Assembly: GCA_001314545.1 (NCBI GenBank)
Contig: LIHN01000001.1
Span: 124,001-188,000, forward strand
Direction: 5' to 3'
From: Bacteroidetes bacterium HLUCCA01
Lineage (GTDB): Bacteria; Bacteroidota; Rhodothermia; Balneolales; HLUCCA01
DNA: 64,000 nucleotides
A model generated the notes under the pieces. The model was given only the letters and a program-made list of their open reading frames with translations, was not told the origin of the DNA and made no database searches. The position numbers and the translations under genes are program-made. Below are positions 58,201 to 64,000 of the stretch, in pieces; within the stretch, counting starts at the first letter, position 1; each line of letters opens with the position of its first letter.

Positions 58201-58407
58201 TTCATCAACCAGGAACAAATCTTCAAAGTCTTCACCGGTTGTGTCAATAAGTGCATCGCTTCCTCCTAAAAACTCAAACGTAATATTTTTTAGGATGGGG
58301 ATATTATTTTGTTGTTCAAGGGTAAAGTCTGGTGCAGAAGGTCTTTCACATGCATAGAAAAACACGCCCCCCACTATAACCCCAACCAACAGCTTGTTGA
58401 TTTTCAT
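55237..58407 (-). CDS. Giant beta-rich lipoprotein with recurring SG-x-L motif, partner of the adjacent barrel
   Basis: A 1056-residue lipoprotein (lipobox FYAC, Cys20), acidic and rich in T, N, D and S. A short pattern recurs: S-G-x-[IL]-x-[ILV]-x-F-x-N followed by a hydrophobic strand, at about residues 193-201, 463-472 and, in weaker form, 606-614 and 939-949. This suggests several related beta-sandwich units. There is no enzyme motif, no calcium-binding RTX repeat and no sorting tail. It is cotranscribed with the outer-membrane barrel 11 bp downstream. I do not recognise a family; a surface-exposed or periplasmic partner of the barrel is inferred. Confidence 0.75.
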   Translation of the reverse strand: MKINKLLVGVIVGGVFFYACERPSAPDFTLEQQNNIPILKNITFEFLGGSDALIDTTGEDFEDLFLVDENGTVRIVQELDFEIGELGDVIPEIEVDPIVIESQIGDITIDDFSADFRSELGVIELEAENASADNAEVGTFNAEFNGDGTATYQSVTGNDPNLVPAGTAVPAGNSGTITIDLNAGDFQSATIESGGIRVVFRNELGFDLSTLTSSMLSGGTQISNTSNVSNVNHGDEVELLFPFNQGDILEVPLAFEVEVSWDAQNTQADAGSLIVREATDDNLIVSSATADIPQQIIRPTTPDIEIDNPEFVYAIMENSDSPDVNRIRVTLTNQTTLALSDSTFSGLPVLTLTNSEGEVLDSPQVFAVDGNPGATEIAAGETGVAEFNLNGQQLTKVLSYQINVGTSGGNGITVNSTDFLVINAATTNLELADVRSDIDPQTGITLEDQVAVEGDFVNAEVQSGSLSLSFTNDTSIPLTIDELVFSNATAFRAKNTGRFFNEGSEVGRVTNLVIPANSSVSETIDISGRGISNQMSYAGTASSPGTNSAVNILSTDVINTNITGEVTLTSATAILDSQNFDTSGIIEIDDNEFVLSSQEHYVEIASGLLNFTRINNQIDMDIDTLIISFPDIRAPGNGYVPADSLVISFVGDERIRRRADGVTISKEISLEGHRIYALNNELRYNVKAVTESTRGTAEEERTVRSEDLLEANVEIQNLRVGSAFGAVSVKSVLLTEGSGPLDLFNDNVVQLTDVEDLKELSSRISDIQFFNPSLNLTYTSNIGVDAEIFAAIMGINESGDEVFLTGRDNSEFTVSPSDTVGGFLVRGVEVPAENLVKFRVNAAESMDGSTTRTVAFNDDVTNVDDFLSNLPTSIRFIGKALVNPDNGEGFVVDPIDFSTTMGIDVPLNFATADNPGVIRDTTDADLSDLPGPEDDIRLSAGRLILSYTNGLPLELDISMEFLDENSQMVTSAPLNDGPYKIEAADVDPETAFVTSANAGVMTIALDEGQLDELYRTQNVSLRIQFQSTGGDEVKIRASDTISLGLSAEFTNSIRVD

Positions 58408-58532
58408 GAATATACGGTCTGTTTGCTAATTTTTATGTTTGCGCTAACAAGGAAACGCTGTACATATACAAAGGTTCCCGGATAGGTTATCTGAGATTAA
58501 GAATAAGTGCTGTAGTTTACAATATAAAATAA

Positions 58533-58565
58533 AAAAGCGGTCAACCTGCTAAGGTGACCGCTTTT
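58533..58565 (-). terminator. Rho-independent terminator of the tRNA-Ser gene
   Basis: AAAAGCGGTCAACCT (58533-58547) pairs with AGGTGACCGCTTTT (58552-58565) with one bulged base and a 4-nt loop. Minus-strand transcription continues into TTTTTTATTTTAT. It lies 4 bp past the tRNA 3' end. Confidence 0.85.
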
Positions 58566-58569
58566 GGGG

Positions 58570-58657
58570 CGGAGAGGGAGGGATTCGAACCCTCGGTACC
58601 CTTTTGGGATACACACGCTTTCCAGGCGAGCCCGTTCGACCGCTCCGGCACCTCTCC
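58570..58657 (-). tRNA. tRNA-Ser (anticodon GGA)
   Basis: An 88-nt class II tRNA. The acceptor stem GGAGAGG pairs with CCTCTCC, with discriminator G73 as usual for serine; the anticodon loop reads CTGGAAA (anticodon GGA, codons UCC/UCU); a long variable arm with paired GTATCCC/GGGTACC follows, and the T arm GAGGGTTCGAATCCCTC is canonical. CCA is not encoded. A terminator follows immediately. Confidence 0.97.
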
Positions 58658-58730
58658 CAAAAATTTTTAAGAATGAAATATATGCGGTTTTATCTCCTAT
58701 AGCAATCTGAAAAGCCAAATTGCATGCTGC

Positions 58731-59402
58731 TCACCTACCAAAGGTAAATAGATGGGTACTGTATGATTTTACTGGGCCATTAGCGTCGGTTGCCGGACGG
58801 AACTGCCACTGAACTGCTGCCTGCATGGTAGCTTCAACAATTTGCGGTTGACTTGATTGGATGATTTCAAAATTTTGATCCGCCGAATTCCACTGCTGAA
58901 TTTCGGTGATAAATATTTCTTCTACAGATCCTGTTTCTGAAATCAGAAATCGAACATATACCCTGAACCGTTCACCATTATCGAAAACAAATGACGGGGT
59001 AACCGGCTCTACTATTCGGGCTACCCGGGGCGGCCGATCCGGGTTTTCAACAAATCTGGGAAGACTTCCCGGATGCGTAGTGCCAGGAATCGATTCGAAA
59101 TTGAAATCGGCAGAAAAGCTTGCCAAAATATCAATTTCTGGCTCAAAAATATCATCAACCAGCAGATCCGAATCCAGGCGTACGGTTGGTCTGGCAGGTC
59201 GTGCCATACTAACGGGCTGTCTGGTAATCTCAACAAGCGTGATAGCCGGACCGCCTGTCTGGGGTGCAAATTTGCGGGGTGTCAACTCCGAATTTCGGTT
59301 GGGTGATACCTTAAAAATAACGATGATCCCGAACAGGATAAGGCACAAGGCCAATTTGAAACGGTTATGATAGGTTAGATTTTCAGGTATTCCTTTTTTC
59401 AT
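58731..59402 (-). CDS. TonB-family protein
   Basis: A 223-residue protein with a single transmembrane helix near the N-terminus (about 16-34), a periplasmic linker rich in proline, and a C-terminal TonB-like domain (about 145-223) with RVYVRFLISETGSVEEIFI and WQFRPATDANGPVKSYSTH. TonB proteins pass energy from ExbB/ExbD to outer-membrane receptors; no exbB or exbD is nearby. The ATG before KKGIPEN is chosen over a TTG two codons upstream. Confidence 0.85.
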   Translation of the reverse strand: MKKGIPENLTYHNRFKLALCLILFGIIVIFKVSPNRNSELTPRKFAPQTGGPAITLVEITRQPVSMARPARPTVRLDSDLLVDDIFEPEIDILASFSADFNFESIPGTTHPGSLPRFVENPDRPPRVARIVEPVTPSFVFDNGERFRVYVRFLISETGSVEEIFITEIQQWNSADQNFEIIQSSQPQIVEATMQAAVQWQFRPATDANGPVKSYSTHLFTFGR

Positions 59403-59446
59403 ACACAATATATAGTGTGGGTAAAGTTATACCTGCTACAACGCAA

Positions 59447-60169
59447 TTAGTGTGTCTGGCGATCTAATTCACGGTTCATATCTTCAAAAACTTTATCCCG
59501 AAACTGCTCTATTGTATCAAAATTTTTGGGATCATACGGCGGCATCAATGTTGCAGACATCGTTCCTTTTAGGGTAGTAATCCAGGTATCAGGTTTCATC
59601 ACTTCCCGTGTACCTGATAAGAGAATAGGCTGTACAGGAACCTGCGTTTCCTTACTCAGCATGAATGCACCCGACCGAAATTTCAATAATTTTCCAGATC
59701 GGCTTCTGGTTCCTTCAGGGAAAAGCATAACTGCGTTATCATTGTCCAGGTAGGGCTTCAACTTATTAAGGGCCTTCAACGCAGCGGTAGTACCGCGTTT
59801 AACCGAGATATGTCCTGCGAGTCGGAGATAAATACTCAGAACCGGAACCTTGAAAAGCCCGTCTTTGCTAACCCATTTCATATTCCATGGAAGGCTGCTA
59901 AGTACCACCATATCAAGGAAGCTTTGGTGATTTGCGATGAAAATCATTGGTCTGTCTGGTTTATACTGTTCAATACCGTGCAGTTGGACACGCCACCATG
60001 GATTAAACCAGAGGAAGGCCCTGCCGGCTGTCATAAAGATGGCGTTTGGGAGCTTCCGGTCTTCATCAAACGGGATTGTAACCAGTCGTGTCAAAAAAAC
60101 GACCGGGAGTAAAATCAGAAAAACCACGATATAGCCAAACCAGGCCCAAAGACTTACTAATATGTTCAT
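59447..60169 (-). CDS. plsC: 1-acyl-sn-glycerol-3-phosphate acyltransferase
   Basis: A 240-residue membrane-associated acyltransferase that makes phosphatidic acid. The HX4D motif NHQSFLD is at about residues 75-81 and the FPEGTRS substrate motif near 150. Two N-terminal hydrophobic segments anchor it. It starts directly after the murQ stop with no intervening base. A role with another acceptor (e.g. lysophospholipid recycling) cannot be excluded. Confidence 0.92.
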   Translation of the reverse strand: MNILVSLWAWFGYIVVFLILLPVVFLTRLVTIPFDEDRKLPNAIFMTAGRAFLWFNPWWRVQLHGIEQYKPDRPMIFIANHQSFLDMVVLSSLPWNMKWVSKDGLFKVPVLSIYLRLAGHISVKRGTTAALKALNKLKPYLDNDNAVMLFPEGTRSRSGKLLKFRSGAFMLSKETQVPVQPILLSGTREVMKPDTWITTLKGTMSATLMPPYDPKNFDTIEQFRDKVFEDMNRELDRQTH

Positions 60170-61102
60170 TTACGCTTCCAATGATTCAAGTGCTGCCCGG
60201 ATAAATCCGTCGTGCTTATGTAAAAGTTCACGGGCCTGTAGTTTATCCATGTTACCAAGACTCATAACCAGGGCTGTTTTTACATGATTATCGGCTTCTG
60301 AAAGCATGAATGCAGCCTCCTCGTACGTCAAGCTGGTAAACATCATAATAATCCTGCGCGCCCGCTCTACCAGTTTCTTGTTGGTTAATTTAAGGTCGAC
60401 CATCACATTTTCGTAGACCTTGCCAAGACGTATCATAGCACCGGTTGTCAGCATATTGCAGACCATTTTTTGTGCGGTAGCGGATTTCATTCTTGTTGAA
60501 CCCATAATGACTTCTTGTCCAACAGGTACATCAATCATAATATCAATCGTATTATCATGTCTTACTCTGCCTGCAGTTACGCAGCAAACCATAATAGTTC
60601 CGGCACCTGCTTTTTTAGCTTGCTTTATCGCTCCCAGTACATAAGGTGTTCTTCCTGAGGCAGCCAGACCACAAAGAACGTCTTCAGGGCCGATATCAAC
60701 GCTTTGAACATCACTTGCACCGGCTTCAGGACTATCCTCTGCTCCCTCCTGTGCTACAAACATAGCCTGAGTTCCCCCAGCCATCAAGCCGATTACCTGC
60801 TCTGGTTCTGTTCCAAATGTTGGCGGGCACTCAGCTGCGTCCAGCACACCCAGACGCCCGCTGGTACCGGCGCCTGCATAGATGAGCCTCCCTCCTTTCA
60901 GAAAGGCGGCACGAATCATTTCTATGGCCTGTCCAATCTCGGGTAGCCGTTTATTAACGAAACCCGCGACTAATTTATCCTGGTCATTAATTAATGCCGC
61001 AATCTCAGCCCCGTTGGCCAGATCAATATGCATTGTGTCGGGATTTCGCTGTTCTGTTTCCAGTGCTTTCAGCTCGTCAAATAAAGTCTGGTCTGTATTC
61101 AT
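60170..61102 (-). CDS. murQ: N-acetylmuramic acid 6-phosphate etherase
   Basis: A 310-residue SIS-domain enzyme that cleaves the lactyl ether of MurNAc-6-phosphate to GlcNAc-6-phosphate in peptidoglycan recycling. The signature AGAGTSGRLGVLDAAECPPTF is split near residues 76-96, and the C-terminal region has the NKKLVERARRI helix. Length is typical (about 300). It indicates that the organism recycles cell wall sugars; other recycling genes are not in the window except lytic mltG. Confidence 0.95.
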   Translation of the reverse strand: MNTDQTLFDELKALETEQRNPDTMHIDLANGAEIAALINDQDKLVAGFVNKRLPEIGQAIEMIRAAFLKGGRLIYAGAGTSGRLGVLDAAECPPTFGTEPEQVIGLMAGGTQAMFVAQEGAEDSPEAGASDVQSVDIGPEDVLCGLAASGRTPYVLGAIKQAKKAGAGTIMVCCVTAGRVRHDNTIDIMIDVPVGQEVIMGSTRMKSATAQKMVCNMLTTGAMIRLGKVYENVMVDLKLTNKKLVERARRIIMMFTSLTYEEAAFMLSEADNHVKTALVMSLGNMDKLQARELLHKHDGFIRAALESLEA

Positions 61103-61141
61103 GAAGTGCCTGTAGATGTAGAAAATGATATAATTGTACGT

Positions 61142-62647
61142 TTAATAATGACGCTTGTCCCACCATGATGAATCTTGTAAGGAGGTATTACCCTCAGCTT
61201 CTGAAATTGTTAGCGATGTGATGTTTTTAGTGACTTTCTGCTGGTACAGCACCGAAGCCGCTGCTGTAGAAATGGCGTTATCAGCAGATATTTGTGAAGA
61301 GTCTGTGTAGTAATTTTTAACAAAGTGCGTATCGTAATTTCCAGTCCGAAATGCGTCATGTTGCATGACAAAGATACAGAAGGGTATGGTTGTTCTAAGA
61401 CCGGAAATCTCGAATTCACTGAGTGCTTGTTCCATGACCGATAGCGCTTTTTCTCGCGTGATGGCATGGGTTACCAGCTTGGCCATGAGTGGATCAAAAT
61501 TGATGGTTACTTCCAACCCTGCGCGTACGCCGGAATCAACCCTGACACCGGGTCCGCCCGGAGGGTTATATCGCGTAAGCGCTCCGGTTGATGGCAAAAA
61601 ATTTTCATACGGATCTTCGGCGCAGATTCTGCTTTCTATGGCATGACCGTTGATTGAAATATCTTCCTGTTTTATTGTCAGTTTCTCGCCCCGGGCCACG
61701 CGTATCTGCCACTCAACCAAATCTATACCCGTTATGTATTCTGTGACAGGATGCTCCACTTGAAGGCGGGTATTCATTTCAAGGAAATAGAAATTCCTGT
61801 GCTTATCGGCGAGAAATTCTACTGTACCTGCCCCGACATAATTGCATGATTTGGCAACCTCGACAGCAGTTCGGGTTATGTTTTCACGCATTTTTTCATC
61901 CAGGTATGGCGAGGGAGCCTCTTCAACAACTTTTTGATGTCTTCGTTGTATTGAACACTCCCGATCATATAGATGAATCACGTTGCCATGTTTGTCAGCC
62001 AGTATCTGCACCTCAATATGCCGGGGTTCTTCCAGGTACTTTTCAACATAAACACGGTCATCGCCAAAGGCATTTTTTGCCTCAGACTGCGCGGTTCTGA
62101 CAGCATCCCTGATTTTTTCAGGTTCATAGACAATGCGCATGCCTTTTCCACCACCTCCAGCTGCCGCCTTTATCAGAACCGGAAAACCAATCTGAGCTGC
62201 AGTCTCTGCCGCTTCTTCAACCGATTCAAGAGCCGTTGTTGTACCGGGAGGCAGGGGAATTCCCGCGCTTTCCATGAGTTTACGTGCTTCCGTTTTATCA
62301 CCCATTACACGAATAGCTTCAACCGGGGGACCTATGAATTCTATATTGTTTTCTGAGCATAATTTCGCGAAAGTGGCGTTTTCACTCAAGAATCCATAGC
62401 CGGGATGAACAGCATCTGACTGCGTGCGTTTACATGCATCAATAATTTTGTGCATGTCAAGGTACGTTTGGGCCGAAGTTTCGCCCATCAAATCAACGCT
62501 CTCATCGCTTAGCAATACATGAGGCGCGAAACGGTCGGGTTCGGCGAAAACGCCAACAGTTTTTACCCCAATTGATTTGCACCCTCGAATAACACGGACT
62601 GCAATTTCACCACGGTTTGCAATGAGTACTTTACGGATAGGTTTCAT
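61142..62647 (-). CDS. Biotin carboxylase subunit of an acyl-CoA carboxylase (second AccC-like gene)
   Basis: A 501-residue ATP-grasp enzyme with [30 protein letters not shown] near residue 160 and [14 protein letters not shown] near 290. It is about 50 residues longer than AccC because of a C-terminal tail (ending SSWWDKRHY) without a biotin-carrier domain. These traits fit the PccA-type biotin carboxylase subunits of propionyl-CoA or acyl-CoA carboxylases in Bacteroidota-like bacteria, where the carrier is separate. Carrier and carboxyltransferase genes are not visible here. It lies 39 bp upstream of murQ on the same strand. Confidence 0.9.
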   Translation of the reverse strand: MKPIRKVLIANRGEIAVRVIRGCKSIGVKTVGVFAEPDRFAPHVLLSDESVDLMGETSAQTYLDMHKIIDACKRTQSDAVHPGYGFLSENATFAKLCSENNIEFIGPPVEAIRVMGDKTEARKLMESAGIPLPPGTTTALESVEEAAETAAQIGFPVLIKAAAGGGGKGMRIVYEPEKIRDAVRTAQSEAKNAFGDDRVYVEKYLEEPRHIEVQILADKHGNVIHLYDRECSIQRRHQKVVEEAPSPYLDEKMRENITRTAVEVAKSCNYVGAGTVEFLADKHRNFYFLEMNTRLQVEHPVTEYITGIDLVEWQIRVARGEKLTIKQEDISINGHAIESRICAEDPYENFLPSTGALTRYNPPGGPGVRVDSGVRAGLEVTINFDPLMAKLVTHAITREKALSVMEQALSEFEISGLRTTIPFCIFVMQHDAFRTGNYDTHFVKNYYTDSSQISADNAISTAAASVLYQQKVTKNITSLTISEAEGNTSLQDSSWWDKRHY

Positions 62648-62696
62648 GGCAGTTTAGCTTGTTTGCCATAAGATAAGCAACCCACCCAAATTAATC

Positions 62697-63698
62697 TCAC
62701 ATCATTGCACTAACCCAGGCTCTTGGCAGGATCGCCAGCTTTTGGGTTGCCGTCAGGTGGGCCCTTTTATTATACACCTCGTAGGTATTCTTCTCTATTC
62801 TGTCAAGAATTCTACTGTAATTAATGCGGGCCAGATGTACAGGAAGCCTTGAATCTGCACTTAACATCTCAATACCCTTATCAGCACGTTCATAATAAAA
62901 TCGCGCTCTTTGAATCTGAAATTCCATCAGAGCGGTAAAGCGATTGTCTTTGACATGGTTGAACAGGTCCTGCTCGGTAAGTTCAAATCGCTGAAGATCC
63001 TCTGAAGGGATGTATATACGATTTCGCCGTAAATCTTCACCGATGTCACGCAGGATATTGGTCAGCTGCATGGCTATGCCCAGATCAATCGCCCTGGGTA
63101 TAGCCTCCTCTGAGGCATAACCAAATACCTCGCTGGTCATAAGACCTACGACGGAAGCAACCTTGTAGCTGTAGTCCCAGAGCTCCTGAAAATTTTCATA
63201 CCGGTTTTTCGTCAAATCCATACAGACTCCTTCCATAAGCTCCAATGGGTACTTTTTCGGGATATGGAAGGTGCGCAGCGTATCAGCAAATGCTATCAAA
63301 ATGGGATTATCGGCCTCTCCTGTCTCGTAGGCTCGCTCTAGTTTGCACTGCCATTCGCTCAGCAACTCTTCAAGCCTGCATGAGTCGACTTTTTTTTGCT
63401 GAATCAGGTCGTTGGTTTCATCCACAAGATCGTCTATGTAGCGACAAAGTGCGTAGATGGCAAAGATACTGCGCTGCTTGTGGTTGGGCAGGAAGCGTGT
63501 TGCCATGTAAAAAGTCTTGGCATGCGTCTGTGTAATAGACCGGCAATGGGTATATGCCTTACGAAGTACTTCGGAATTGAGCTCATCAATCACGCCACGG
63601 TGAAAATACGAGCGCTCGTAAACAGGCCTTATGATGAAATAGGGGTATTTCAGCAGACCTGCTGTTGCGAAAAAAGATTGGTTGAATTGAGTGCTCAT
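62697..63698 (-). CDS. crtB: Phytoene/squalene synthase family protein
   Basis: A 333-residue trans-isoprenyl diphosphate synthase that joins two prenyl diphosphates head to head. The two aspartate-rich motifs are present: DDLVDETND near residue 88 and NILRDIGEDLRRNRIYIP around 215. The wording of the second motif is of the phytoene synthase type, suggesting a carotenoid precursor, but squalene synthases are close relatives. Substrate could come from the prenyl synthase at 17.1 kb. It is a lone gene here, with no desaturase nearby, and it is divergent from the LacI-type regulator. Confidence 0.88.
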   Translation of the reverse strand: MSTQFNQSFFATAGLLKYPYFIIRPVYERSYFHRGVIDELNSEVLRKAYTHCRSITQTHAKTFYMATRFLPNHKQRSIFAIYALCRYIDDLVDETNDLIQQKKVDSCRLEELLSEWQCKLERAYETGEADNPILIAFADTLRTFHIPKKYPLELMEGVCMDLTKNRYENFQELWDYSYKVASVVGLMTSEVFGYASEEAIPRAIDLGIAMQLTNILRDIGEDLRRNRIYIPSEDLQRFELTEQDLFNHVKDNRFTALMEFQIQRARFYYERADKGIEMLSADSRLPVHLARINYSRILDRIEKNTYEVYNKRAHLTATQKLAILPRAWVSAMM

Positions 63699-63933
63699 AC
63701 TCTTGAAAATGATATTTGGGGCGAATTAGTTCCGTTTTATACAGATTTTCGAATTTATCGGTAAGAAATAACGTTGCCTACAATGCTCCTGGCTTTTTGC
63801 ATCATAATTGGGTTGTGGTAATATGCTTATTTTTTGTGGTTCAAAATATTATTTGGCAAAATACACTATATTGTTCGGGTCTGTGGTAATTTATTAGGAA
63901 TCAAGAACCGATTTATCTCTACAAAGAAGGGTT
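63699..63933. other. Divergent intergenic region between the phytoene synthase and LacI-type genes
   Basis: These 235 AT-rich bases should hold two divergent promoters. A TTG near 63808 followed about 17 bases later by TATTTTTTG loosely resembles the Bacteroidota promoter layout (TTG then TAnnTTTG) reading towards the LacI gene, but the match is imperfect. I see no hairpin or RNA gene. Confidence 0.3.
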
Positions 63934-64000
63934 ATGCCAAAAAAAACCACAATTTATGATGTTGCCAAGCGAGCAGGTGTGGCAATCTCCACGGTGTCGC
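63934..64000 (+). CDS. LacI-family transcriptional regulator (3' end outside window)
   Basis: Only the first 22 codons are in the window: MPKKTTIYDVAKRAGVAIST, then V and S. This is the helix-turn-helix opening of LacI/GalR repressors (TIYDVAKRAGVAISTVS). An AGAAGG ribosome binding site lies 3 bases before the ATG. The ligand and target genes cannot be read. The upstream gene is divergent, so autoregulation or control of the intergenic region is possible. Confidence 0.85.
   Translation, partial: MPKKTTIYDVAKRAGVAISTVS

Noticed and set aside
58497-58718. A 73-codon minus-strand frame running across the tRNA-Ser gene
   Set aside because: It spans the tRNA and its terminator, so it is a chance open frame.
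1-64000. CRISPR arrays, insertion sequences, integrases, phage or toxin-antitoxin genes
   Set aside because: I saw no direct-repeat arrays with spacers, transposase motifs, terminal inverted repeats or att-like duplications; the region reads as stable chromosome.

Overview
The window is a dense stretch of bacterial chromosome with housekeeping and envelope genes. It has about 61 protein genes, one tRNA and no mobile element, CRISPR array or rRNA. The gene content points to the Bacteroidota/Balneolota/Rhodothermota side of the tree, most likely a marine or halophilic Balneolaceae-like organism. The evidence is a SUF cluster with SufU and a DUF2480 protein, many outer-membrane barrels and lipoproteins, three parvulin-type chaperones, two Na+-dependent NSS transporters, a concentrative nucleoside transporter and an SxtJ-type carbamoyltransferase cluster. 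This placement is inferred from gene content, not from a phylogenetic marker search.

Layout. 1-1.1 kb: end of an unusual NSS transporter. 1.2-4.8 kb (minus): der, nuoI, two unknown genes and a peroxiredoxin. 4.9-7.1 kb (plus): small membrane protein, thymidine kinase and nucleoside transporter, a salvage unit. 7.2-14.6 kb (plus): three SurA/parvulin-like foldases, then MoxR and a VWA membrane protein. 14.6-16.3 kb: apt, tadA, nadD. 16.3-26.0 kb (minus): twelve tightly spaced genes reading sufB-C-D-S-U, nfu, sufA, DUF2480, fni, prenyl synthase, bamD, nadD. 26.2-27.6 kb (plus): GH13 lipoprotein. 27.7-32.9 kb (minus): an outer-membrane barrel, ackA, a caspase-fold lipoprotein lacking both catalytic residues, and pta, with almost no spacing. 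33.0-36.2 kb (minus): UDP-glucuronate decarboxylase, carbamoyltransferase and SxtJ. 36.4-49.5 kb: greA (minus), then plus-strand trmH-like, metG, glycogen-debranching-type GH13, NSS transporter, efp, accB, accC, gcvH, guaA and a TPR/periplasmic-binding-fold protein. 49.5-58.4 kb (mostly minus): mltG, envelope proteins of unknown role, an outer-membrane barrel and a 1056-residue lipoprotein. 58.6 kb: tRNA-Ser(GGA). 58.7-63.7 kb (minus): TonB-like protein, plsC, murQ, an acyl-CoA carboxylase-type biotin carboxylase and a phytoene/squalene synthase. The window ends in the first codons of a LacI-family regulator.

How the genes fit together. The long SUF run places iron-sulfur cluster assembly upstream of isoprenoid genes (fni, prenyl synthase) and outer-membrane assembly (bamD). 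The most unusual locus is ackA-pseudocaspase-pta: the two enzymes of the acetate/acetyl-CoA pathway are separated by a lipoprotein whose caspase-like domain has Lys and Asp where catalytic His and Cys are expected, and an Omp85-like barrel precedes them. A second poorly understood locus is the pair of a giant beta-rich lipoprotein with an outer-membrane barrel at 53.7-58.4 kb. Start codons were moved from the longest reading frame for apt, sxtJ, greA, efp, the 47.6 kb gene and the TonB-like gene, for reasons given in each entry.
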